Below are positions 52,873 to 60,988 of a DNA stretch of 64,000 nt, piece after piece. Source of the stretch: JAVVEG01 sp041751425 (GTDB lineage: Bacteria > Pseudomonadota > Gammaproteobacteria > Pseudomonadales > Pseudohongiellaceae); assembly GCA_041751425.1 (NCBI GenBank), contig JBGSXL010000008.1:1-64000 (forward strand), read 5' to 3'. The notes beneath the pieces are model-generated. The model was not told where the DNA came from. It was given only the letters and a program-made list of their open reading frames with translations, and made no database searches. The position numbers and the translations under genes are program-made. Each line of letters begins with the position of its first letter. Position 1 is the stretch's first letter.

Positions 52873-54804
52873 CTAGTCATTTCGCAGAACTACACTTTCA
52901 ATTGCGGAACCCAGATTGAAGTTGGCCGAACCTGCAAATAGAGGATAAGGGATGTCGCGCGTACTGGTGTGAAACACTACACCATTGCGCGCGTACTTCA
53001 CTTTCCTGCCTTCGATGGCAATGCTGAAGCGATCACCTTTTTGAAAAGCAATGTCTGCTTTGTAAACATCTCTCTCACGCACTTCTGCAATCCCATTCTG
53101 AAAACGCAGGCTCATCTGTAGTGCTCTTGCTTTTGGGATAGACTGATTCCTGGTAAAACCTACTGCCATATATGGGGCGGTAGACTGAACCGTGAACTCA
53201 AGTGTGACAGCACCATTATCAATACGTTGCGTGGACACTGCTCCTGCATCTGCGCAGCCATCACATCCCGACGTCTTGGTAATACGATCGCCTGTGAGCG
53301 TTACGTTACGCGTAGCGTGCCATTTTATGGCTTCAACAATGTTCTCTGCCACTGGTGCAACTATTGGTGACACTGTCGAGGGTTCTTCAGAAATGATTTC
53401 CGAAGTTATCGGAGCGACCGGAGTGCTGCTCCCTGTGAGCAATTCACCGGGCACCCTTACGATGAACGCATCCAGTCGTGAGCCACCCATGTTGCTGGTC
53501 CACAGATAATATTGCCCAGTCACATCAAGATTGCCTTTTGGGGAGCGCGCATAGTCATCACCGCTACCACCACCGGAAGCGTACAGACTCGTCATCGCCG
53601 GAGCGACCACTAACGTAGACTCCGAACCATCCAGACTGAAGCAGACAATTTCATTGGAATGAACGCTGGTAATTCTGCTTACGCTGCTGCCGCATGCGTA
53701 TTGCCCCGCGGCGGATAATCCCGGGGAAGAATTGGTGTGTGAGACGTGATCTGGCGTCGCTACACTCCAATCGTTGTTGTGATAGACCCTGTGGCCGACG
53801 AGATTCGGCTGCGTAAAATCCCACAACTTCCAGGTGTTAGCATCATTTGCCCAGTTGTCCGCAGCAATCATGTAACCATGGCCTAGATCGGAATGCCCTG
53901 CCGCACCATCCCTGTCCAGCAGCACACGCTTTTCACCCGTGCGCAGATCAACGATAAGATTGTCTTCACCGTTAATGCCATCCAGGTTGGCCTTGATAAC
54001 CAGCCAGTTCCCGCTACGATCCACCTGGCATTCATCGAAATCCGTTGTTATCGGGAAAAAATGAAAACGCGCTGTATCTTCTTCATAAACCATACAGCCA
54101 TGGTCTTGATAATTGACGGCGCTTCTTACCGTTGCCGAATGTACTCGGTCATCATCACTGGAGTGCAGTTGGCGCAGCATGTAACCACCACCCAGCTCAC
54201 TCCCTACATCAACCACGGTTTGCAACTGCCCCGTGATCACATCCAAGCGTGCTATGCGCGGGCCATCGTTTAGGTATAGTTTGGTGGGCATAGTGGCACT
54301 GAAATACCAACCCTCGCTGGTCGCCCAACTGAGCGAGCTTGTTTCCGGAAGCAATGGACCCAGGTTTCTCAGTACTCCACTTGTCTTGTTCAATTCAAAC
54401 AGAGTGGGCCCGGCACCACCGCGACTTCTATCGAGCCCAACGAAGACAAGCATGGATTCCATGCCCACATGGTTATTCATATTGCGCCAGTAGGAATACC
54501 CGGCGTAATTGACGCAATCATTACCAGAGCAATCTGCAGCATTGGTCAATCTGATTGCCTGCGTGTTATAGGGGGCGGGGAAATTGAATAGCCCCTTCTC
54601 TGGCAAAAACTCGCTGATCTGACTTGCGCTTAGCGCCGGCCTGGCAACTGCCGTTTGCGGTGTCTCCAGAAAACCACCATTGGACTGTGCGCTGGCGGTT
54701 GTATTTGCAAACATTAACGTCACCGTAAGTGACGTTAATAATGTTCGCGTTACCTTTTGTGAACGTGAAGAGGTTCCCTCCAAAAATGGACGATTTATTA
54801 ACAT
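52873..54804 (-). CDS. Secreted protein of unknown function, beta-propeller-like with C-terminal lectin-like domain (paralogue B)
   Basis: 643 residues from the ATG at 54804 (GGGAGT six bases upstream). Signal peptide ends near TTASA. It matches paralogue A along its length: FPAPYNTQAIRLTNAADC, NHVGMESMLVFVGLD, SEGWYFSATMPTKLYLNDGP, DECQVDRSGNWLVIKANLDG, GHSDLGHGYMIAADNW, DHVSHTNS, HSNEIVCF, and the C-terminal ITKTSGCDGCAD and KGDRFSIAIEGRKVKYARNG. It differs mainly in a longer Pro/Ser/Thr/Glu-rich linker (about 460-495) and in the signal peptide. A hairpin terminator separates the two genes. The duplicate is diverged but keeps every His and Cys motif, so both copies are probably functional. 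Confidence 0.9.
   Translation of the reverse strand: MLINRPFLEGTSSRSQKVTRTLLTSLTVTLMFANTTASAQSNGGFLETPQTAVARPALSASQISEFLPEKGLFNFPAPYNTQAIRLTNAADCSGNDCVNYAGYSYWRNMNNHVGMESMLVFVGLDRSRGGAGPTLFELNKTSGVLRNLGPLLPETSSLSWATSEGWYFSATMPTKLYLNDGPRIARLDVITGQLQTVVDVGSELGGGYMLRQLHSSDDDRVHSATVRSAVNYQDHGCMVYEEDTARFHFFPITTDFDECQVDRSGNWLVIKANLDGINGEDNLIVDLRTGEKRVLLDRDGAAGHSDLGHGYMIAADNWANDANTWKLWDFTQPNLVGHRVYHNNDWSVATPDHVSHTNSSPGLSAAGQYACGSSVSRITSVHSNEIVCFSLDGSESTLVVAPAMTSLYASGGGSGDDYARSPKGNLDVTGQYYLWTSNMGGSRLDAFIVRVPGELLTGSSTPVAPITSEIISEEPSTVSPIVAPVAENIVEAIKWHATRNVTLTGDRITKTSGCDGCADAGAVSTQRIDNGAVTLEFTVQSTAPYMAVGFTRNQSIPKARALQMSLRFQNGIAEVRERDVYKADIAFQKGDRFSIAIEGRKVKYARNGVVFHTSTRDIPYPLFAGSANFNLGSAIESVVLRND
54713..54739. 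repeat. 11-bp perfect inverted repeat in the signal-peptide coding region of paralogue B
   Basis: ATTAACGTCAC (54713-54723) and GTGACGTTAAT (54729-54739) with a 5-base spacer. It lies about 65-90 bases inside the gene. It could be an operator or an mRNA hairpin limiting translation; it is absent from paralogue A. Confidence 0.5.
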
Positions 54805-55144
54805 TGTTTACTCCCAACAGATGATTTCTCATCAGCATTCGTGCGTTGAATATTTGCAGGTGAATATCGAGTAGTTATTTATCAGTAACTTTTAGTCACT
54901 TTGATTAGAGTAAATTGCTACTTCTTTATAAGGTCTTCACCTGATAGCTATTTTGCTACGCCCCGATTGTGTCCCGATAAACGCACGATGTGTGTAACAC
55001 TCATGTAACGAAGAATTCGAGTGTGATGAAGCTAACATTAGTGGGCTAACACACATTCAATTCGTTTCAGGTTATTACCCGATACTATGTGACAAAAATG
55101 CTGCGTAATCTTTTGCTGTAACAAGCAGGGAAAATATCAGTCAG
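54805..55144. other. Divergent intergenic region before the regulatory unit
   Basis: 340 AT-rich bases between the secreted protein gene (minus) and the RsbT-like gene (plus). No open frame of note. GTAAC half-sites occur twice (54995-55010 area), similar to CGTAAC-N5-CGTAAC at 52831-52847 downstream of paralogue B. Promoters for both directions are expected here; I cannot assign boxes with confidence. Confidence 0.5.
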
Positions 55145-55645
55145 ATGCGGAGAATTGCAGAAATGAGAGAGGAATCAGTCGGCTATTTGTCGAGTGCAGA
55201 GAATAGTTTCGTAGCCAACCGCGAGATTGATGCTGGCGGTTTCGAACAAACTACTATAAGTATAGAAATCCCAAGTGACATTGTTGAAGCGAGACAGAAA
55301 GGGCGAGTAATGGCTCAGGAGATGGGTTGCTCGTCAACACAATCTACTCTTGTCGCGACAGTTATCTCGGAGCTGGCCAGAAACATCATCCTTTACGCAG
55401 GTCATGGCGAGATGACACTTAGAGTTGTAACGGAGAATGCAAGGTCCGGTTTACAGATTCTCGCCAGCGATAATGGTCCTGGCATACAGAATATTGCCAG
55501 AGCCATGATGAATGGCTACTCAACGTCAGGAGGGCTTGGGCTGGGACTTTCAGGCGTAAAGAAGATCGCCGACAGCTTCCAGATTACCAGCGAGGCTGGT
55601 CGTGGCGTGCAGGTTGAACTCGTCATATGGTTAGTCGGAAAGTAG
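55145..55645 (+). CDS. RsbT-like anti-sigma factor/serine kinase ATPase
   Basis: 166 residues (an inner ATG at 55163 is possible). GHKL ATPase fold: N-box SELARNIILYAGHG (N80), G1 box ASDNGPGI (D109), G2 box GLGLGLSGVKKIAD. This is the layout of RsbT, the switch kinase that phosphorylates STAS proteins and activates RsbU-type partners. An RsbU N-terminal domain is present in the next gene, which fits direct interaction. No STAS-domain gene lies in the window. Confidence 0.88.
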   Translation: MRRIAEMREESVGYLSSAENSFVANREIDAGGFEQTTISIEIPSDIVEARQKGRVMAQEMGCSSTQSTLVATVISELARNIILYAGHGEMTLRVVTENARSGLQILASDNGPGIQNIARAMMNGYSTSGGLGLGLSGVKKIADSFQITSEAGRGVQVELVIWLVGK

Positions 55646-55765
55646 CCTAACCATATAAAGTTACATGACACTATATTTAGTTTACATATGTGGGTCACAG
55701 TACAGATAAAGCCCTCTTTCAAGTTATAAACTCTCTATATCGGTAACTGCTTTAACCGAATTGAG

Positions 55766-56704
55766 ATGATTATGATGATGCCGCAAACGGAAATCCCCCG
55801 ACAGAAATTATATCAAGAACTCTTGAGTGCGTACCTGCATAGTGGGGGTGAGAACGCGCTGAATGTCGCATACGAATTCGGCAGAAAAGACTTGCAGAAT
55901 GGCATCGGTTTGCTGGAGATAGCGGAAGCTCACCAGCAGTCATTAGATGAGGCTCTCAGTAAAGCAGATGACTGCATTACGACGCAGAATGCTATGAGTA
56001 AAGCAGCCAGTCGCTTCTTGAAAGAGGCATTATCCCCTTTCGAAATTTCCAGACTTTGCTACAGTGATTCCAACGACGCACTGATCAAGTTGTATGATGT
56101 TTTTGAGAGTGAAGCAAAGCGCATAGCCCATCGACTGCACGACGAGTCTGCGCAAATGCTGGCGGTGGTTTATCTGGAGTTAGCGGATATCGCCAGACAT
56201 TCTACAGATGATAAAACCTCAAAAAGCATAGGAGTAGTCGTCGGTCATCTGGACGAAGTTACCTCGCAATTGCGCAATCTTTCCCATGAACTTCGCCCTA
56301 TTATTCTAGATCAATTAGGACTTATGCCGGCACTCAGGGCGCTGGCGGACGGAGTCAAAAAAAGAAGTCTGTTGCTGATCGATGTCAGTGGTGACACCGA
56401 AGGGCGACTCACTCCTGCACTCGAGACTGTTATATATCGCGTAGTGCAGGAAGCTCTCACTAATGTCTGCCGACATGCGCAGGCAACCCACGTCGATGTG
56501 CACGTTTGGCGCGACGGCGATTCTCTGAACTGTGCAGTCAGCGACAACGGAATTGGTCTGCGCTCGGACAAAGATGACAAAAGAATATCCCACGGCCTGG
56601 GATTAATCGGTATCACTGAACGCGCTAAAGCAATCGGGGGTACTTGTGAAATATCCTCCCGACCCGGATTTGGCAGCACACTACAGGTTAGGATTCCATT
56701 ATGA
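55766..56704 (+). CDS. Histidine kinase with RsbU-type N-terminal domain
   Basis: 312 residues, soluble. The N-terminus (about 14-90: YQELLSAYLHSGGENALNVA, YEFGRKDLQNGIGLLEIAEA) is like the RsbU N-terminal domain that binds RsbT. It is joined to a HisKA_3 domain (RIAHRLHDESAQ, phospho-acceptor H125) and a HATPase (RVVQEALTNVCRHAQATHVD, SDNGIGL, GLGLIGITERAKAIGG). So an RsbT-binding module here drives a NarL-type two-component kinase instead of a PP2C phosphatase. The partner is the regulator that overlaps its stop. Confidence 0.9.
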   Translation: MIMMMPQTEIPRQKLYQELLSAYLHSGGENALNVAYEFGRKDLQNGIGLLEIAEAHQQSLDEALSKADDCITTQNAMSKAASRFLKEALSPFEISRLCYSDSNDALIKLYDVFESEAKRIAHRLHDESAQMLAVVYLELADIARHSTDDKTSKSIGVVVGHLDEVTSQLRNLSHELRPIILDQLGLMPALRALADGVKKRSLLLIDVSGDTEGRLTPALETVIYRVVQEALTNVCRHAQATHVDVHVWRDGDSLNCAVSDNGIGLRSDKDDKRISHGLGLIGITERAKAIGGTCEISSRPGFGSTLQVRIPL

Positions 56705-57345
56705 TGAAAAGTAAATGCAAGAGTGTCGTCGTTGCAGACGACCATGTGATGTTCCGACAGGGTTTGATTTCTCTGCTGGAAAGTGATGAGTTTAATGTGA
56801 TTGGTGAAGCCGCAGAAGGCCATGAAGCCATTCGCATGGTGCGCAATCTGACACCGGATCTGGCAATACTGGATTTCAGTATGCCATTGCTAAATGGTAT
56901 TGATGCCGCACGCGATATTCAGCGGCGCTCTCCCAATACGCAAGTGGTGCTTCTCACCATGTATGATGATGATGCATGCGTACTGGAAGCGCTAAGAGCA
57001 GGTGTGCGCGGCTACGTGTTAAAAACACAGACTACTGCTGATCTGGTGGTGGCATTGCGCGAAGTTATTAAAGGGTCAGTCTATTTAAGCCCTGGCATTT
57101 CCGACTCCGTTGTTAACATATATATCTCCAACAGCAGTGCGGACTCTGAAGTTCTCAGTGAAAGAGAGCGCCAGGTGTTGCAGTTAATTGCGGAAGGTCA
57201 TACTACCAAGTCGATCGCGTCGATGTTATTCGTCAGCGTCAAGACTGCAGAATCCCATCGCACGCATATCATGCAGCGTTTGGACATGCACAATATCGCC
57301 AGTCTGGTTCGCTACGCGATTCGTCGCGGCATGATCAAAGCCTGA
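56701..57345 (+). CDS. NarL/FixJ-family response regulator 1
   Basis: 214 residues; the ATG overlaps the kinase stop (ATGA). Receiver domain with VVADDHVMFRQG, phospho-acceptor D58 (LAILDFSMPLLNG), and K108 in GYVLKTQTTADL. The LuxR-type HTH is LSERERQVLQLIAEGHTTKS followed by IASMLFVSVKTAESHRTHIM. It is the direct partner of the kinase upstream. Target genes are unknown; the adjacent secreted paralogues and the EPS locus are candidates. Confidence 0.92.
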   Translation: MMKSKCKSVVVADDHVMFRQGLISLLESDEFNVIGEAAEGHEAIRMVRNLTPDLAILDFSMPLLNGIDAARDIQRRSPNTQVVLLTMYDDDACVLEALRAGVRGYVLKTQTTADLVVALREVIKGSVYLSPGISDSVVNIYISNSSADSEVLSERERQVLQLIAEGHTTKSIASMLFVSVKTAESHRTHIMQRLDMHNIASLVRYAIRRGMIKA

Positions 57346-57405
57346 CGCAGCTAACTACGAAAAACGAACTATGAACCCCCGAACTACGAAGAAGAGGCTA
57401 AGAGC

Positions 57406-58032
57406 TTGAACATAGTATTGGCAGACGATCACGCCATCTTTCGTCATTGTTTACGCAACCTGCTGGAGTCAGCAGGGATGACAATCGTTGGCGAAGCCTG
57501 TAATGGGGCCGAGGCATTGCGAGTTGTTGGTGAATGTAAACCCGATGCGATTGTGCTCGACATCAACATGCCCGTCCGCAATGGTATCGAAGTCGCCAGG
57601 CAGTTGCGGCAGGATGGCTTTACCGCCAAAATCATCATGCTGACCATGTGCAATGAGGAAAGCAGCTTTCTGGAAGCGTTTCGTGCCGGCGTCAAGGCCT
57701 ACGTTTTGAAAACGCAGGTATCCGCAGATCTGGTACAGGCTGTAGTGGAAGTGACTCGCGGTCGGGTGTATCTAAGCCCGGAAGTGACAAGCTCATTGGT
57801 GAGTGCTTATTTGCGGCAACAGGATGACGACGCTGTGCGACTCTCGTTCCGCGAACGTCAGATTCTGCAATTGATCGCAGAAGGCACTATTACGCGCGAG
57901 ATCGCTCGTCTGCTGAATCTCTCGGTAAAGTCTGTGGAATCTCATCGCAGTCAATTGATGAAAAAACTGGACGCATCCAATATCGCTGGCCTGGTGCGTC
58001 ATGCTGTTCGGTTGAGAGTAATCAGTCCCTGA
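57406..58032 (+). CDS. NarL/FixJ-family response regulator 2
   Basis: 208 residues from TTG 57406 (AGAGG upstream). Receiver with NIVLADDHAIFRHCL, D52 (AIVLDINMPVRNG) and K103 in AYVLKTQVSADL; HTH with RERQILQLIAEGTITREIA and LNLSVKSVESHRSQLMKKL. It is a clear paralogue of regulator 1, 60 bases downstream, and may be served by the same kinase as a branched output. Confidence 0.9.
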   Translation: MNIVLADDHAIFRHCLRNLLESAGMTIVGEACNGAEALRVVGECKPDAIVLDINMPVRNGIEVARQLRQDGFTAKIIMLTMCNEESSFLEAFRAGVKAYVLKTQVSADLVQAVVEVTRGRVYLSPEVTSSLVSAYLRQQDDDAVRLSFRERQILQLIAEGTITREIARLLNLSVKSVESHRSQLMKKLDASNIAGLVRHAVRLRVISP

Positions 58033-58100
58033 ATTATTTCCGCAGCCACTCTATTCTCTATTCCAGGCATTTAACGCATTAACCAGACCAGTAAACCCTC

Positions 58101-58739
58101 ATGATCAAGCGCATCCTCAGAAAGCTCACTCCTGCTGGAATGGATTGGCAGAGTATCGTGTTCTTCATGTTCGATCTGCAGCGGGGCATGCCGCCACTTC
58201 CTCCCAAACGACAACTTCCCCCGCTCAAATACCACATCATCAATGCGCCCGAGGATCCCTGGCTGACTGTGCTGTGCGAGGCGCAACCGCAACATCAGTT
58301 GCACCTGCGCATGATCCATGGAGGTCAACAATGCTATATCGCGATACTGAATGGGGAATGGGTGGCATATGCATGGATTACATCTGCACCTTGTCATGTC
58401 AGCGAGATTAATTTCGATCTGCCGATAGGACCCGCCTGCATCTACATTTACGATTGTTTCGTCCGCGCTGATTGTCGTGGCCTGGGCATCTACAAAACGT
58501 TGTTGCTGAAAATTGTGGGCGACTTCAGATTGCTGCGCTGGCCGCGCTATTACGAGGTTGCCTGCATTGGTGCGGAACCTGAAAATACGGCATCAGTCAG
58601 GGGCATCAGACATGCGGGATTTGAGGAATTCGCGCGCATCAGATACTTGCGTCTGTGGAAACATTCACGCTGGTATGGTGTCCGGGAACTTGTCAAACGG
58701 ATGAGTGCAACTGGCACTATTATTCCACTTAACGACTGA
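58101..58739 (+). CDS. GNAT-family N-acetyltransferase
   Basis: 212 residues. A GNAT fold with the acetyl-CoA loop DCRGLGIYKTLL (about 135-146), preceded by YIYDCFVRA and followed by VACIGAEPENTASVRGIRHA and GFEEFARIRYLRL. The N-terminus (SIVFFMFDLQRGMPPL) suggests the subgroup that works near polysaccharide or lipid modification genes; the acceptor is unknown. The last 11 bases overlap the convergent gene at 58729. Confidence 0.85.
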   Translation: MIKRILRKLTPAGMDWQSIVFFMFDLQRGMPPLPPKRQLPPLKYHIINAPEDPWLTVLCEAQPQHQLHLRMIHGGQQCYIAILNGEWVAYAWITSAPCHVSEINFDLPIGPACIYIYDCFVRADCRGLGIYKTLLLKIVGDFRLLRWPRYYEVACIGAEPENTASVRGIRHAGFEEFARIRYLRLWKHSRWYGVRELVKRMSATGTIIPLND

Positions 58740-59082
58740 TCCACACCGGCGAGAACGCCATACGATAGCCGACGCTTCTGACGGTAATGATGAGATCGCT
58801 GGCCTCGCCAAGCTTCTTACGCAGTCTGCCTATGTGAACATCTACTGTGCGCGTTTCAAGAAGATTCACATTGCCGTAATGCCACACACGCTCCAGCAAT
58901 GCGTCACGACTTATTACCCTGCCCTTTTCAATCATCAGTGTCTTCAGTAACAGATACTCGATATAAGTCAAGTTCACAGGAAATCCCGCAACCAGGACCA
59001 TCCAGTGCTTGGTGTGTATCGTGATGATTCCCGCAGAAATAGTATCTGCATCGCCTTCATTTAATTCCAATTGCGAGCTCAT
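58729..59082 (-). CDS. Stand-alone OmpR/PhoB-type winged-helix DNA-binding protein
   Basis: 117 residues, consisting of just the effector domain: a short beta platform (ITIHTKHWMVLVAGFPVNLT), YIEYLLLKTLMIEKGRVISR, DALLERVWHYGNVNLLETRT, VDVHIGRLRKKLGEASDLII and TVRSVGYRMA. No receiver domain or membrane segment is present, and the upstream 110 bases do not encode one. It could be a constitutive DNA binder or controlled by level only. Remnant of a full response regulator is the other option. Confidence 0.8.
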   Translation of the reverse strand: MSSQLELNEGDADTISAGIITIHTKHWMVLVAGFPVNLTYIEYLLLKTLMIEKGRVISRDALLERVWHYGNVNLLETRTVDVHIGRLRKKLGEASDLIITVRSVGYRMAFSPVWISR

Positions 59083-59195
59083 AGGTGTCGTTTATGTGCC
59101 AGGTTCAAAGTGATTACATGATAGACCTGACAGCCTTTGTGCAAAAGCGGGTAAGTACCCCATTTTTCCGGAAATAAATGCTGGAAATTTTCAAC

Positions 59196-59918
59196 CTAAT
59201 GGACGCCAGCGAGATAGGTGAAACTGTGTTGGTCTTTCTTGATAGCGTCATAGCAAGAACAAGCAGCGCTTTCGAGCCCCTTGCGATCCAGTATCGTGAT
59301 ATCGCCACGCGAGTAGTTGATCAGCTTTCGCTGTTGCAATGCGCTTGCAGCAATGCTGATGGCGCTGCGTTGCACGCCGAGGATTTTCGCAAGGAATTGT
59401 TGCGTCAGATAGAATCCGTTACCGGTGGAGCGATCATGGGCCATAAGCAGCCAGCGCGCCAGGCGACCGTTGACTTCATGGTAATGTGTGCAACCTGCCG
59501 TTCTTTCCAGTTGCCTCATCAATACGAACAAATAGCGTTTCGCGATGGTCTGCAGCTGCGTCCCGTTGCGTGCCAGCTCTTCAAAGTCCTTCACCGTCAT
59601 TCGAACCGCAGTGCCAGTAACGGCTACTACAGCGCGCTTCGGCGCTTCGCTGATACCAAGCAGTCCAGTGGCGCCCAACATACCTTCCCAGCCAATCATC
59701 GCCAACTCTAGTGGAGCCTCTTCGTCAATGCGGATGACCAGAGAAATCAATCCAGTCATGGGAAAGTAAACATGGCGAGGATTTTGATTGTCTTCGCAGA
59801 GAATATCACCGAAAGCAAGATCCACGATCTCACTGTTTTCGATAACCTGCTGTTGTTCATGAAGAGAGAGAAGCTTTAGCAACTTATTAGCAGGTGGTTT
59901 TACCCGTTTCATAGGCAT
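59196..59918 (-). CDS. Crp/Fnr-family transcription regulator 1
   Basis: 240 residues. Cyclic-nucleotide-binding-type beta-barrel (FGDILCEDNQNPRHVYFPMT, GLISLVIRIDEEAPLELAMI, GWEGMLGATGLLG) then a long helix and an HTH (TQQFLAKILGVQRSAISIAA). The R/S pair that contacts cAMP and the Cys residues that hold the FNR iron-sulphur cluster are absent. Related to the gene at 60053, with the same C-terminal pattern (INYSRGDITILDRKGLE). Confidence 0.88.
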   Translation of the reverse strand: MPMKRVKPPANKLLKLLSLHEQQQVIENSEIVDLAFGDILCEDNQNPRHVYFPMTGLISLVIRIDEEAPLELAMIGWEGMLGATGLLGISEAPKRAVVAVTGTAVRMTVKDFEELARNGTQLQTIAKRYLFVLMRQLERTAGCTHYHEVNGRLARWLLMAHDRSTGNGFYLTQQFLAKILGVQRSAISIAASALQQRKLINYSRGDITILDRKGLESAACSCYDAIKKDQHSFTYLAGVH

Positions 59919-60052
59919 TAGTGCGTCCTGACAACTACAGCGTGCCGTTCAATGGCGCGGGAATTGACGCTGCAGTTTCTTAACCGCACGCTAGTATCTG
60001 TCAGGCTCCTAAATCTGTCTGTACGACACCATACGTATAAGTCACATTACTT

Positions 60053-60817
60053 TTATAATAATTTTTTGTACCGCTCGAACAGACGATCCGTTTCCGTCTT
60101 GACCACCTCATAACATTCGCAACTGAGTTCTTCCAACCTTTTTCTGCTGAGAACAAATATGTTGCCGCGGCTGTACGATATAACATCCATTTTCTGCAAC
60201 TTTCCTGCTGCCTCTGTCACTCCTTCGCGTCTCACACCCAACATATTGGCGATCAACTCCTGCGTCATGGTGAGTTTATTGTCGTTAAGTCTGTCCAACG
60301 AAAGTAGAAGCCAACGACATAACTGTTGATCTACACTGTGGTGCCGGTTGCACACAGCAGTTTGCGCCATTTGCGTGATCAAAGATTGTGTATAAATTAA
60401 AAGCAAAGTTAGCAAGTCCTCATGACGATTAAACTCGGTCATCATCAGGTTGCTGTTCAGTTTGTACGCGTAGCCAGCGCTCTGCACGATAGCCCGGCTT
60501 GGCATGCTTTCTCCGCCCATAAACAATGAAATGCCTACCAGACCTTCCTTACCTACTACTGATATCTCAGCAGATGAGCCGTTCTCCATTACATACAGTA
60601 AAGACACGATGGAATCCGTGGGAAAGTACACATTGGTCATTTTAAAACCAGGTTCGTACAGCACCTGCCCCAGGGTGAGAGGGACAAGCTGCAAATGCGG
60701 AAATATACGTTCACGCGCTTTCTTCTCCAACAGAGAAAGCAATACGTTCCGCGTCGGTTCTTGATCTACCTCTTTGTTTTTATTGGAATTCTTGAGTCTT
60801 TCATTGGTTACACTCAT
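60053..60817 (-). CDS. Crp/Fnr-family transcription regulator 2
   Basis: 254 residues. Sensor barrel (LGQVLYEPGFKMTNVYFPTD, SIVSLLYVMENGSSAEISVV, GKEGLVGISLFMGGESMPSR), dimer helix, and HTH (TQELIANMLGVRREGVTEAA, then MDVISYSRGNIFVLSRKRLE). It belongs to the same subgroup as regulator 1 at 59196; family members of this type sit near hemerythrin, PRC-barrel and redox genes in many proteobacteria. The ligand is unknown. Confidence 0.88.
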   Translation of the reverse strand: MSVTNERLKNSNKNKEVDQEPTRNVLLSLLEKKARERIFPHLQLVPLTLGQVLYEPGFKMTNVYFPTDSIVSLLYVMENGSSAEISVVGKEGLVGISLFMGGESMPSRAIVQSAGYAYKLNSNLMMTEFNRHEDLLTLLLIYTQSLITQMAQTAVCNRHHSVDQQLCRWLLLSLDRLNDNKLTMTQELIANMLGVRREGVTEAAGKLQKMDVISYSRGNIFVLSRKRLEELSCECYEVVKTETDRLFERYKKLL

Positions 60818-60988
60818 CTGGTACTTCCCGTTACACTCAGTTTACTTTCGGTGCTAGTGAAGTATACGTTCAAAACAGGGCCATTATATGTGCGATAGAA
60901 CACAATCGGTAGCATTAACCGATTGACTAAATTAGCAGAGAATTACTATAAACCTTAGATATTCTATGAGCTTACCTGTACCTGTTAC

